Source of the DNA: Plazaster borealis
Lineage: Eukaryota; Echinodermata; Asteroidea; Forcipulatida; Labidiasteridae
Length of the DNA: 64,000 nucleotides
Reading direction: 5' to 3'
Assembly (NCBI GenBank): GCA_021014325.1
Contig: JAJGQC010000357.1
Span: 1-64,000, forward strand
Under the pieces are notes generated by a model that saw only the letters and a program-made list of their open reading frames with translations, was not told the origin of the DNA and made no database searches. A program made the position numbers and the translations under genes. Position 1 is the stretch's first letter; every line of letters starts with the position of its first letter. Positions 45,601 to 56,122 of the stretch are shown here, one piece after another.

Positions 45601-47678
45601 TCATTATGTTTAAATGGGTCTCGACAAGACATCGGCTACATCATAATTTTCTAGTTCAGTCCTTTGAGAACGTAGACATTATTTCAAGTTCGAGGTCTCA
45701 ATTTTGTCCGTACTCCCTTTGTAATGAATGTGGGAAGATTGGAAGGCCACATGAGGGCGCTATTCCAAGCAATACTGAACTCAGGCCGTGTCAGAATTAG
45801 CGGCTACGGCTACGGCTTAGCAACAGTAGTAGCTGTAGCCGCCAATTCGGATACGGCCTAACATACATTTTGCGAAAAGGACACAGACTTGGAACCAAGT
45901 CTAATTTGTGACCAGTTCCAATCATCGGTCTCGAATCTCGCTTGGGCTCCACAGTTTCCACGCCCAAAATAAAAAATTACACGACTTCAATTAAAGCTTA
46001 CAATGTCGCATAAACCGCATTAAAACCGCAAGTTAAATTCACTGAAAAAATTAACCTCTACCAACCCCCGATTCAGAAATTAGGTCATAAATGCGAAACT
46101 TTAGTTCAACAGCTTTTAGTTCTAGTAGCAAAGGTTCTTTACCTGTTGACCAACTCTTCCCGTTCCTGCTGCACAGTCGACGATGAGGGCGCTCCTATTG
46201 GCGAGGAATTTTCCCAGAGTCTCTGCGCATGCCATTGGCCCATTGTAGTTTGCTTTGTCGTAGACCTTAGAGAAAAGAACCGAAACAATTTCAAGGGAAT
46301 TTACATGTCAAAGAATTAAAGACAAGTCAAAGTTCTGTTTTAACCTTTGTTCCACTTTCTTATTGTAGGTCCTGTCCCTTTTAGCCTGTAACATCTGACG
46401 TCACACTTCGAGGCTCGTGAACATACCTGCCCGATACCTGCCTGACCGGATGTTGCCAGATGTACCTTTGACCTCGCATTCATTTCACACGGAGTTCCAC
46501 AGTCACGTACATTTACTTATAGTGAATACAACAACACTTATGGAAGTACAAACATTATACACACGTTGCATGTGCAGACGGCCGAAAGTGCAAGCCGACA
46601 AACTACATCAACTCGGACCAATCATAATAATAATAATGTACTCATTTATATTGCGCCCATTCCATAACATGTACACAAGCGCATAACAAAAAATTAAAAA
46701 TATTAAAAATTTACAAAATAAAAAAGTGAGGAAATACAACAATCCATAAAAATGTAAATACAAGAACCATACAGGACTTTCCAAATAGAAAAACTGCATA
46801 ACATTAAGACAGTAAAACCAAAATGTATTAGTAGAGGAACAATAAATGCACATTCAGTAAAAAGCTTCTTTAAAAAGATAAGTCTTTAGAACAGATTTAA
46901 AAACATCAAGGCTACCAGCCCTCCTAATATGAAGTGGAAGTTTGTTCCAGAGGTGCGGTGCACTGTTCTCAAAGGCCCGGTCCCCAAGAGCAGCCTTACT
47001 ACCACCAACAGGGTGGTTAAGAAAAATTCCATCCCCAGAACTGCGAAGGCAGTAACGAGATTGGGATTTGATAGAAACAAGCTGACTTAAGTACTGTGGA
47101 GCTAGACTATGTAGAATTTTGTAAGTAATCATTAAAATTTTAAATTCAATTCTAAACCAAACAGGGAGCCTATGTAAATCCATAAATAATGGTGTTATGT
47201 AACAATACTTAAATGCATTACAGACGAGCCTGGCACAGGCGTTTTGAACTCTCTGGAGTTGTTTAATCTTAGTGTTAGGTAAGCCATAAAAAAGACTGTT
47301 ACAGTAATCCAGTCTACCAGAGATAAATGCATGAATGAGTGTCTCAGTACATTCCTTAGACAAGTATTTTCTTATGCGCCTAATGTTATGCAAATAATAA
47401 AATGCACTTCCACAAACTTTAGTAACATGAGTTTTCATTGACATATTGGCATCAAACCATGCACCTAGGTTTCGGGCAAGGGAAACAGGTGATACAATTG
47501 ACTGCCCAACCTGAATACCCTTTAGATAACAGTTTTCCCCCAGCTTCTCCTATACCTGGTCGTACTGCTCAGCCCAATTATCGTAGAACTTTTTCACGGC
47601 GCTCGCACAGTTGTTTCTGATCGCCTGTCTGTGAATAAACTTCAACTGAGTCTCTGCGTCTTGAAAATCGGTTTCCAT
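39487..47678 (-). CDS. METTL27: METTL27/WBSCR27-like methyltransferase, five coding exons
   Basis: This is a predicted class I S-adenosylmethionine-dependent methyltransferase; the substrate of the family is not established. The five exons splice in phase into 224 residues (human family members are about 245): 47678-47556, 46265-46143, 45554-45416, 41229-41137 and 39683-39487. In order they give KKFYDNWAEQYDQ (family start), LIVDCAAGTGRVGQQ (SAM motif I), RIDAVDFSQKSLDI (motif II acidic loop), YYDGLICVGALSIGHL (motif IV) and GGLMVFTLSW with the C-terminus. Every junction has GT and AG. The start ATG sits in ATCACCATGG, and a further acceptor (TCTTTTTCTCTCAG) ends 13 bases upstream of it, so a non-coding 5' exon probably lies upstream. 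Introns 1 and 3 hold LINEs. The frame is intact throughout, so the gene is probably functional. Confidence 0.92.
39963..40170. repeat. 208-bp near-perfect palindrome with hammerhead-like motif (Penelope-type flank)
   Basis: TGCGGTGACACCATGTGCAT at 39963 pairs with its complement ending at 40170, and the arms meet near 40067. On the minus strand 40069-40034 reads CTGAAGAC, stem GATCAG, loop AGCATA, stem CTGATC, then GAAATGTC: the hammerhead core CUGANGA plus GAAA with one extra C. The motif plus inverted pairing is typical of flanks of Penelope-like retroelements. It lies in the last intron of METTL27. Confidence 0.55.
40335..40600. mobile_element. CAACCTCGTTCCCAG element with inserted foldback
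   Basis: Ends as at 34205-34715. The inserted part 40388-40530 is a separate foldback (GATTTCACAAAGAGATAAGA ... CTCTTAGC ... TTTTGTGAAATCAACCCC) of a kind common in invertebrate genomes. Intronic to METTL27. Confidence 0.65.
41137..41229 (-). CDS. METTL27: METTL27 exon, motif IV
   Basis: 93 bases between acceptor TATTTCACAG and donor GTACAT. Read in phase it gives GYYDGLICVGALSIGHLKCD then VFPEWNRIVKK. It is flanked by introns of 4.2 kb and 1.5 kb. Confidence 0.9.
42131..45108 (+). mobile_element. Decayed CR1-like non-LTR retrotransposon
   Basis: A near-complete but multiply frame-shifted LINE in METTL27 intron 3, antisense to the gene. Pieces in order: 42219-42350, hydrophobic segment ending in a 2A-like motif (DVSVNPGP); 42800-42945, endonuclease start (SILLTNARSLVNKLDEARLI, ITESWF); 43085-43560, endonuclease body with GDYNRMN and SSDHICFLW; 43920-44100, reverse transcriptase catalytic box YVDD; 44274-44830, thumb and C-terminal region (ILGLWIQNNLRWDTQINHM, VLEYGDVIWH). 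The 3' end is an ATTCAA microsatellite (45091-45108), a typical CR1/L2 terminus. Stops and frame shifts mean it is inactive. Confidence 0.9.
42297..42320 (+). other. 2A-like ribosome-skipping motif, variant
   Basis: DVSVNPGP, preceded by a hydrophobic stretch, resembles the D(V/I)ExNPGP consensus but has Ser where Glu is expected, which probably weakens skipping. The position near the N-terminus of the LINE polyprotein matches the 2A location reported for echinoderm CR1-like elements. Confidence 0.65.
45416..45554 (-). CDS. METTL27: METTL27 exon, motif II
   Basis: 139 bases between acceptor TTCTCACAG and donor GTATGT. It encodes LARLGFKRIDAVDFSQKSLD then ISAARGVYERLICDHLGN and NKIKNVDD plus one base. 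The Asp of AVDFS is the expected SAM-ribose contact. Confidence 0.9.
45780..45870. repeat. Small foldback (GCGGCTACGGCTACGGC)
   Basis: GAATTAGCGGCTACGGCTAC and GTAGCTGTAGCCGCCAATTC are inverted. The same motif appears near 4310. Intronic to METTL27. Confidence 0.6.
46143..46265 (-). CDS. METTL27: METTL27 exon, SAM motif I
   Basis: 41 codons in phase 0, between acceptor CTCTAAG and donor GTAAAG. It encodes VYDKANYNGPMACAETLGKF followed by LANRSALIVDCAAGTGRVGQ and Q. The glycine-rich AAGTGRVG binds SAM in this fold. Confidence 0.9.
46617..47549 (-). mobile_element. 5'-truncated CR1/L2-like LINE fragment in METTL27 intron 1
   Basis: The open frame 47546-46854 encodes the reverse transcriptase C-terminal region: ARNLGAWFDANMSMKTH, RLDYCNSLFYGLPNTKIKQL, QRVQNACARLV, GDRAFENSAPHLWNKLPLHI and KTYLFKEAFY then stop. 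A ~220-bp 3' UTR ends in an (ATT)n tail at 46620-46636. There are no internal stops, so it is rather young. It has the same orientation as METTL27. Its 5' edge is a few bases from the METTL27 donor site. Confidence 0.9.
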
Positions 47679-47691
47679 GGTGATGTTAACG
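47556..47691 (-). CDS. METTL27: METTL27 exon with start codon
   Basis: The coding part is 47678-47556 (41 codons, METDFQDAETQLKFIHRQAI onward to EQYDQ). The donor is GTATAG. A strong acceptor ends at 47692, giving a 13-base leader and implying an upstream untranslated exon. LINE-derived sequence begins only about 6-8 bases after the donor. Confidence 0.88.
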
Positions 47692-47699
47692 CTGAGAGA

Positions 47700-48600
47700 A
47701 AAAGATAAGGAAAAAACCTTACTTTGTTACGCAGGTAAATTCATAATTCTGCAATGTTTCCAAAGTGTTGTGTTCAAAAGAAAGGAGAAAACAGCTGGGT
47801 TTCCAATATCAAATATTTTGTTCTGTTGTATAACCTCCTGATACTGTGTATGTATTTTTGCCATGATATTGCTGTATTTTATCCGAATATGATAAGGTTC
47901 AAAGTCCACGAAGCCTGATTTGGCATTAGTATAGACTTTGTTAGACAAATTGACGCAAACCCTAAATGTGGGCATTTTTATCTGACAATAAAGACACACT
48001 TTCCAAACTTGCATAACTTTCAAACTTCAAACATAATAAAGATCGGCAACAGTACATGACAGTGAGATTGTGACGTCATCATGGCGTCAACTTTGAATCA
48101 CAGAAATTGACCAAATAATGTATAAAGAATTAAAGAAGAAATAGTCAGACTTCATCCATGTTCTTCAACGTTGCCGTGATTGACACCAGCACCTAATCCT
48201 ATAGCCGGTCCCAGCTACTAAAACCCAGCTCAAGGTAACTGGCCTTAGGGAAGTGAGGGTGCCAGGGTGCAGTGTTCATCTTATAATTCCTTTGCTGATA
48301 AGCTAGTCAGGATGAAACAGGTGAGTAGAATCATGGAGGTAGGAATACAGTTTTGGACTTACGGGAGTTTCTAAAGATGACAATTGGCAACCTGTAGGCT
48401 AATTTGACATGCAGTTAGGAGTAAAACAAATAATTAAAAAAAAATACCTGGGGCACGTGACCCCCGGATCCGCGCCTACTAAAGACACGTACCTTTTACA
48501 TCAATTAAAATAATTGGTGTAAAAGTGTTCATCGGGTGTCCGGCAGGTGAGACTAGATTACTCTAAAAATTGTGTTTTACGATATGAAAATCCATTCCAC
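47700..48600. other. Upstream flank of METTL27, no gene recognised
   Basis: It may hold the METTL27 5' untranslated exon and promoter. No CpG-rich or TATA element stands out, and the minus-strand ORF here has no recognisable domain. Confidence 0.4.
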
Positions 48601-49075
48601 GTATGCTCCGGTCAGAAGCGGGATACGACATTTGGTGCTCCATGGGGCATGTACCCCGTCCCTACTGTTTTCATTTTGTGCTTGGAATCTCAGGAACTAT
48701 AGATGATTTAATGGGGGTACTTCTTTACAACAGGAAAATGGTGTGTTAAAGTATGTGAACGGGGGGGGGGGGGGGTCGCCCTCTGCCCCCGTATTGGGCA
48801 TGGTATATGATTCAAACAGGGGTATACAGAGGTGAAAGACATGCACGAAACTACTGAGCCGACCTTAATGCCCACTCATATTATAGCCTGCCCGATATGG
48901 GGCAGAGGGTCCCCCCCAATGTTCCCATAGTATAACACACTATTTTACTCTTGTATAGAACACCCCCCCTAAAATCCTCAAAAGAATTCCTGAGATTTCA
49001 AGCACACAATGAAGACACAATGGGGAGAGGGGGGGTACACCATGCCCCATATCGAGCACCAATTAACTCATGTGG
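48600..49075. mobile_element. Foldback element with G-runs
   Basis: Arms share TGGTGCTCCATGGGGCATGT / CATGCCCCATATCGAGCACC and GTGCTTGGAATCTCAGGA / TCCTGAGATTTCAAGCAC. Poly-G and poly-C runs are internal. Confidence 0.7.
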
Positions 49076-49123
49076 AAACGTTTTTCGTGGATTTGTCTCA
49101 TAAATACGGTGGTCCACAACTGT

Positions 49124-49290
49124 CACGGCAAAACCAAAAGCGCCACGGCAAAACCAAAAGCGCCACGGCAAAACCAAAAGCGCCACGGCAAAACCAAAAG
49201 CGCCACGGCAAAACCAAAAGAGCCACGGCAGAGAGCACGGCAAAACCAAAAGAGCCACTGGGCAAAACCAAAAGCTCGACGGCAAAACCT
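49124..49290. repeat. 20-bp minisatellite (CGCCACGGCAAAACCAAAAG)n
   Basis: About eight units, five nearly identical. Because 20 is not a multiple of three, the Lys/Thr/Ala-rich ORFs across it change phase and are not proteins. Three inverted units lie at 49690-49747. Confidence 0.92.
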
Positions 49291-49360
49291 AAGGTCGAAA
49301 TGAGTCGCGGTGATTCATGGGGTAGAAATCCAATATCCTGACTATCGGATCACTATTCTA

Positions 49361-49927
49361 TTTGTCCAAATTGTACATGTACTGTACCCCTTTGTGTGAT
49401 AGTAAATTTGTCTATTCACATAATGGAACTACCTACCCAATGAAGTCGGTGGCCCATGGCCCGTGACCCCTGCACACAACACCATGTTGGAAACACGTTT
49501 GTTTGTTGTAAACTTCTTTTATGTACGGTGGCCCACAACTGTCACGGCAAATACCATCAAATTGTTTTTCGTGGCCACATGATCTCATCCTTTGACTTGA
49601 TTGCACACGACTACATGTATTATGATTTAATTCTTCCCTGTATACACAAATATAACCTATCCCATGAATCACCGCGACTCCTTTCGACCTTCGCGCTTTT
49701 GGTTTTGTGGCGCTTTTGGTTTTGCCGTGGCGCTTTTGGTTTTGCCTTGACAGTTGTGGGCCACCGTACATAAAAGAAGTTTACCACAAACAAACTCCAA
49801 CACGGTGTTGTGTGCAGAGGTCACGGGCCACCGACTTCATTGGGCAGGTAGTTCCATTATGTGAATGGGTAAATTTACTATGACACAATGAGGGTAGAGG
49901 CACAGTACATGTACAATATGGACAAAC
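49361..49927. mobile_element. Long inverted repeat (~190-bp arms)
   Basis: Left arm 49361-49550 and right arm 49741-49927 share CATAATGGAACTACCT, GTGGCCC...GTGAC, ACTTCTTTTATGTACGGTGG and CACAACTGTCACGGCAA in inverted order. The inner side of the right arm carries the inverted minisatellite units. Confidence 0.85.
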
Positions 49928-50514
49928 ATCGTTTTGCAGTGCAGAACATAGTATTTTAATGACTTACTCGTCAATGTAACTTAATAAAAACCCACGATAA
50001 ATATTCAAATGTTAAATAGACGGACTACTGTTGGCATTGTACGTGAATCTTTGCAAGTCAACATCATCGACGATAATTCTAACCGTCTCGATCGAGGACT
50101 TAACTGATGGTTTAGCTTATTTTTTAGATGATTACCGAATAATAAAGAAACATTATAAATTTACCTCATCTTTGATCATGTTTGTATTGACGTTTAGTGG
50201 AGCAGAAAACGATGGATTATTGAAAAACAACACGAACTCATTGAGCAGAATGTCGGTACGTAAATGATATTTTGCGCGGTTGGAAAAATGCATCTGTCTA
50301 ACCTGCGACTTTAATGGTACGATCCAGTAAATTAAAACAGTAAAATGGCTCTCCTTTTAAAATTACCCATTAAATAAAATACAAAACCTCAGTGGTATCA
50401 GACAAAATAATGTTATCGTTAACCAACAGTTAAACAAGATATATAAACATCGTACAATTTTGCTCTTCTCCAACGCAAAAAGAGACAACATTGTGCAGGA
50501 CTACTACGTTTTTT

Positions 50515-51567
50515 TCCGACAAAAGTATAGCCTTGTCCAAGACTCTTTTGGCAAGCACCCCGCTTTGAATTCACCAGGTAACATAACAATACTGGCACGG
50601 TACTGCAGTACTTGATATACAGTATACAATGGGGTCGAAGCATGGTTTTTCAACCTCGTACCAAAAAACGAAGCCGAAACAGAGCCTTGTTCCCACTGTA
50701 AAAAGGTCAGATTGTGGGCGGAGTTGCTTTATGCTACTATTTCCCGAAGGTGTATGCTCATCCGGCTCGGTCCTTTATCGCACGGCCACGACCCTGCGAG
50801 GTTTTAAACGAACGAACGAGCCATCACTCTTTTATTCCCATTAATAAATGCCCTTTTGTTATAAAAGTGTAATAACGTTGGAAAATCTGTATAAACTTGT
50901 CTGTAAATTTTCAATTCCTGTCACGTCCTCAGGCTCCGTTTCGCGAAGGGTCAATTAGCGCGCGACGCTCAACGGTTTTGCGTGAGCGCGCGCGCTAATA
51001 GATTGTACATTCAGTGCCGTTATGTATTGATTGCGTTACGAGTAAATTAGCGCCGGTGTCCCATGGAAATCTGTCCCCCCGGAGATTCTGTCCCCATACG
51101 GGAAATTAACATGGGCTGGAGGAGGATGATTCAAAAGAGGGCGCTATCAAAAGAAGTTTGTGCACAGTTTGACGTATGGGGGAGGGGGACAGAATCTCAG
51201 GGGGGGGGGGCAGAATCTCCTGCCACACCGGCGTAAGCTTGAGCGCCACGCGTAAACGCTTCTAGCCGTGTGATTGGACGATTATCCGCCCAGTACAGGA
51301 AATGAATATTCAATATCCGATTGCAGCATACGTAATTTGCGCTGGAATCCCGGCGCAATGATAAAGAAAAACATAAGCTGCCGTTTACAGTGGGAACAAG
51401 GCTCTGTTTCGGCTTCGTTTTTTGGTACGAGGTTGAAAAACCATGCTTCGACCCCACGGTATACTGTATATCAAGTGCTGCAGTAGTACCGTGCCAGTAT
51501 TGTTATGCTACCTGGTGACGATCAAAGCGGGGTGCTTGAGTAAAGAGCCTTGGACAAGGCTAACAAA
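50515..51567. mobile_element. Large inverted repeat (~185-bp arms, ~685-bp centre)
   Basis: Arms 50515-50701 and 51386-51567 share AGCCTTGTCCAAG, AGCACCCCGCTTTGA, GGCACGGTACTGCAG, GGGTCGAAGCATGGTTTTTC and AGCCGAAACAGAGCCTTGTT. The centre holds the TGTCCCCATACGGGAAATTA unit also present at 21.14 kb. The ORFs on both sides (MGSKHGFSTSYQKTKPKQSL) are the two arms read in opposite directions. Confidence 0.85.
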
Positions 51568-51983
51568 AGTACAGAGAAAGTGCCATATTATTTTGTGGTA
51601 TTATATTTGTTGAAAGGTTACCCAAGTGACTCCCAGGCACCCCGAAACTGGAAAGGAACGCACTTTTTAGAAAACTTCATTTTTGCATGTAAAAATGTTC
51701 ATTTGGTCTATGCACGCAAAACAGATTGAGCGGATGAGACAACGTTTCCATATGCAGATAACTAAATAACTAAATCTCTGGCCACTTTGACTATATAATA
51801 GCATTGTGCAAAATGAACAGGTACTGTAGTGTTACTCATGCCTGGAAACATTGCCGAATTGGAGAATCTGTGTGAGTATAAGCCAAGTGATTTTTGTTCT
51901 AGTTATATTTTATCCTCGCAGTGATGCTTTGCAGGCTTCAAAACTCATTATAAATAAGAAAATTAGGTACATAGCCGTGCAAT

Positions 51984-52360
51984 AATGACTCTGAATTAAT
52001 GTCAATAAAACCTTACTCGGGTAAGAAGTACAGCAGCTTTGGATAGTATAATGCATTTTGAGAAACTTCTCACTTCGAAGTAGGCCCTATTGCGGTTATG
52101 GAAAAATATATCACTTTTAACCCTCAAATTTGAATCTGAGAGGCGTTATACTGAGAGTTACATTTCTCACATTGTGTATTCCAATTGCAAATTATTCTCC
52201 TGCGTGAACAAACCGCTCCAGACTTTCGGCAGTGTCTCAAAAACGCTACTACCTTTTGAAATGAAATGTTCACAGGTTACTTTTATGGTATATATCTACA
52301 ACTTTATAGAATTGAAACAAACAGTAGGTTCCAATTACCAAACGCATACAATCCCTTTAA
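51984..52360. mobile_element. MITE family C copy 4
   Basis: It carries AAAACCTTACTCGGGTAAGA, ATTATTCTCCTGCGTGAACA and the terminus TTACCAAACGCATACAATCC. Confidence 0.75.
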
Positions 52361-52499
52361 TTTGCACTCAAAGATGTGGCGTATAATATTCTTACCCGTT
52401 CGAAAGAATTATGGTCACTCTGCAGGAGCACTGCGTGGAGCTGCTGGTATCTGAACGGAAGGTCTCTCTATTAATGCTGGTTGGTTGAATATACTTGTT

Positions 52500-53210
52500 G
52501 AACCACAGAGTAACGACATGCTCTATGGTAGTCTTGATTGGCGACGCTGTCTTTGGTATTAGCCGCCGGTAGAGGGCGCTACATTGAATGTTTGGGAGGC
52601 TGATTCAGAAGGGTGTGTCCCCCCCCCCAAATCAACTCCCCATAGCATACAGTGCATAATGCTAAATATTCAAAAATACACGAAAAATACTTAGAAGTCT
52701 CACAGCTTTTTACAGTAAAGGGGAAATTATTAATTGACTCTTGAACTTTTATTTTCTGCTCAATTTGATATGGGGAGTCCCTGGGCCCGTCGAGTTATTC
52801 CCCCTCCAAATAAAAACACCCCGACACCATTGTATTTTTTCCAAACGTTCGAGCATCGATCTTGAAAAATGTCCGTACACCTCTCAGCAAATAGGACCAT
52901 TTTTGTTAGGCCTATGTCATCCAAAATACATCCAGTTGGAAGTCAACAACCCCAGGTCACAATTGGGCAACATTTTAACACTGAAACCCTTTTTGGGACT
53001 CTCAAATCAGTCTAATATAGAATATTTTGTGGGGTGCACCCAGAAGGACTGGGCAAGTCTATACATCTGGATCGCTCGTTTTGATCCAGATGTTCGTGTG
53101 ATACAGATATCTCTTCTCCAGTAAATCGTGTTGCGGACAGTAATTCGTGTTGCGATATACGTTAAACAAATTGAACGTCGCCAATCAAGACTAGCTCTAT
53201 GGTTGAACGC
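52500..53210. repeat. Weak inverted repeat flanking unassigned sequence
   Basis: GGTAGTCTTGATTGGCGACG near 52528 is inverted near 53180 (CGTCGCCAATCAAGACTA). The ORF between (52741-53124) has no recognised domain. Confidence 0.45.
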
Positions 53211-53277
53211 ACCTAGTGTTGCATCATTATGGGAATGCTCCAAAGTCCTCCTTGTAATCCCTTCAACAAACAAGGGT

Positions 53278-53470
53278 TTTTAATCCCATTATCCCATTAT
53301 CCCATTATCGTCCTATCCTTCGGATGGGATGTTCAGCCGTAGGTCCCGTGTGTTGTGTAATGCACGTAAAAGAACCCAGTGCACTTATCGAAAAGAGAAG
53401 GGGTTCGCCCCGGTGTTCCTGGTTTGATCGGCAGCATATTGCGCCACAGCACCTTTTAAACCATTACATG
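53278..53470 (+). repeat. SINE with conserved core (relative of 1140-1375)
   Basis: CCTTCGGATGGGATGTTCAG, GCACGTAAAAGAACCCAGTG, CACTTATCGAAAAGAGAAGG and GGTGTTCCTGG form the conserved core. A short ATCCCATT tandem precedes it. The head is not clear. Confidence 0.7.
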
Positions 53471-54444
53471 GTGCTATGTTGAAGCCTATTTCACAAAGCA
53501 ATAAAATTCATCTCAAGACAAATTTTCAGTATCACCATAGTGATTTGTATTGTGACATCACACTTTACTAAGCAACTACGATTGATTTGCAGTTACGATC
53601 AATCTTTGATCTTTGTGAAATTGGCCCCTGGTCTCATACTTCAAAAATGTAGCTCCACAATACCTTGCAGGAAAATAATGAACGTTAAAAGCGCCTTGAG
53701 CGTCACTGAGTGACGGATAGGTGCGCTATAGACCTTGTGACCTTTGTTTACAATAAGTGTGACCTTTTACATTCTTGGGCCAATCTGGCAGGCAAGATAC
53801 TGCACTAGTCATATGGGAAAGTTTGCATTTTGTGTCATAATTTCCACATAAATCCAAGAGTTTTAAAAGTAACAGCTGAACAAGTTTTGAGATGTGCCCC
53901 CTTTCATCATATCAAAAGTTGAAAAAAATTAGACAGTGCAATCTCCATAAAATATAGGATTTTATGGTTTCTTCCGAATGAGCTGTGTACAAATCGTGCC
54001 TGCAGGAAGCCCAGGCTTGGTGACTCTTTTGTAAACATGTGATGTCACAGGTCACATCGTCTATATAAGAAGCCACTATTACTATTATTATATTATTACA
54101 GATAGAGGTGTATTTACCCAGTTAATCATTTGCAGTGTTCTTCCCTCCGTGATCGGGCATACTGTTTTTATTGAATGATTTTGTTCTTTTTTTATCGTTG
54201 TGAGAGAAAATTGAATAGGGTCTATATGAAATAAAGAATAACAAATGTCATGAAACATGCAAATGAGATACGCGCATGCGCACTAATAGCACTGGTTGGC
54301 AAACAGAGCGAACGAACATCGGCGCCCCACAGGCAGTACACACATACCATTTTGCACATTGCAACTTTATGTCGCAACTTTTTAGTTAAATTCATCACTT
54401 GAGGGGCTGTTTTTTGTTTATAATTCTTTCAAGCCTTGTTCACT

Positions 54445-54764
54445 ATGCCGGTGAGTTGCTGTGTGCATGGCTGTACGAATCGAAAGCTGAAAGGCAAGAG
54501 TTTGTCTTTTTTTAGATTTCCCAAAACAAATCGTCACCAAAAAGGAGCGTGGAGGCGAGCAGTGGGTAGAGGTTGGGAGTGGGAATCGACGGGAAACGAT
54601 CGGATTTGCGGGGAGCATTTTATGGGAGGTTGGCCGAGTGACTTTCCAGAGGATGAGAACTATCGGCCGACGTTAAATGTCAAGGACAAGGTTCCCAGTA
54701 AAGGAGAAAAAATACCCAACATTCTGATCGTTGTAAACGTCTGGAGAAACGTCAACAAACAGTT
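54445..54764 (+). CDS. THAP-domain exon
   Basis: ATG at 54445; zinc ligands C-C...C-H are present, as are the Trp and Phe of the fold. The donor is GTAAGT. One-base loss in an A-run shifts the last 50 bases. On its own this exon reads as a 107-residue THAP protein ending VNKQL. Confidence 0.88.
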
Positions 54765-54999
54765 GTAAGTAACGTTGATTGTCCTCAGTTTTTGCTTGTA
54801 AAAAGTCAGTTGACATGGATGATGAGGCCACTGGCGCTGAATGTTAAACGTTTGGGCACATAAGTTACAATTATTTGGTAATGCTTCAACAATAGTTAAT
54901 ACAACTACACAAATGAGTGTCATACATAATGTAACAAACCACAAAAGAAACTGACTGGGTAAATTATAAATAGCCCCTACATTTTGGCTGATCAAATAA

Positions 55000-55136
55000 A
55001 AATTTACTAGAAGTAGAACAGGGTTTGAATCTGCGACATCCGGATTGACATAGATAGCTCAGTTGGTATTGGTAAAGCGTTGACATGTCAACCCGGAAGT
55101 CGCAGGTTCAAATCCTCTTCTACCACTAGTAAATTT
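55000..55136 (+). repeat. tRNA-like sequence inside a foldback
   Basis: TAGCTCAGTTGGT (A-box) and GGTTCAAATCC (B-box) lie 55057-55118 in tRNA order. The 3' part (GTCGCAGGTTCAAATCCTCT, TCTACCACTAGTAAAT) is inverted at 55000-55043, so the whole can fold on itself. The arms do not make a clean cloverleaf, so this is a tRNA-derived element rather than a functional tRNA. Confidence 0.6.
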
Positions 55137-55585
55137 TTTCTTTGTTTCACCCATCAACTTATATGAAGTTTATTGTTATTATTTTTGTCCTGGGTTTAGA
55201 TCTTTACAAGATTATTTATACAACTTGAAAGGCTTCTTATATCCAAGGGCTTTGATTTCTGATTGTTTTTGTTCATGCTGAAGAGTAGAGCGTAGAACTT
55301 TGATCCACAGTACTGATTTGGTAAAATAGCCCCAAAGCTCTAATGTGGAAACTTTACATATCGATATGTGTAAGCAGCACAAAACCAGTATAAAGAGGTC
55401 AAGCATTATTTTTTCAATATGGAATACAATATGCGGTAAAATTATAAGGACAACAGAAAAATTGCCATTAATCCTAGTTACAATTACATTGATCAGACAA
55501 GATTAATATTCTGTCTTTTTTAGTGACTTATACTAAGGTGAAACAGAAATTATGAAATTGTATTGTATTTTTTCTGTCAAATTAG

Positions 55586-55748
55586 GACGCTGAAGAGGAG
55601 AAGAAGAAAGACATTGAGGCAGAAAATGTAGCACGAGAAATGGCTGCTGCTCTTGGAGCTTCACTCCACATGCATAACTACAGCCTACAAGCCTCAACAA
55701 GTTCCACTGAGGATGATGACTGTCAGACTACGTCTGAAATACGTCAAG
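55586..55748 (+). CDS. Acidic linker exon of the THAP-DDE gene
   Basis: 163 bases between an acceptor reading GTCAAATTAG and donor GTTAGT. It encodes DAEEEKKKDIEAENVAREMA followed by a Ser/Thr-rich stretch, and ends in phase 1, matching exon 3 at 56123. Confidence 0.8.
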
Positions 55749-56122
55749 GTTAGTTGGTCAAGAATTCATCACTTTCTGATACATTTGAAAAATTTCACCA
55801 TACTTTTTTATTATACAAACACAAGTAAAGAATTTATTTTGACCAGAATTGTCCCCACTTTACCCAAATGAGCTTGTATTTGGATCAAATAACCTATGTG
55901 GTTTTTTTGTAGCATCCTCAATCATAGGGTGGCTTGAAGATGTACAATGTTCTCATAAGAAATGTGTTGTACTTCTACATGTAGGTACCACCCTGCAAAT
56001 TGTAAATGACCCTCTAGTATCATGACCGATGTCTTTTGATTGTATTCATGATTCCCAAAGTTTACAATTTCTGTCTATCAAGAGTTACAATCTTGTTTTT
56101 CTTTCTGTTTAACCCTGTACAG

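Noticed and set aside
49009..49341. Lysine/threonine-rich protein ORFs over the 20-bp repeat
   Set aside because: The repeat length is not a multiple of three and the ORFs exist in overlapping frames; they are products of the minisatellite.
50629..51457. Two ORFs on opposite strands with the same N-terminus
   Set aside because: They are the two arms of the large inverted repeat.
52741..53124. 127-residue plus-strand ORF
   Set aside because: No recognisable motif, no splice or start context, and it lies between weak inverted repeats.
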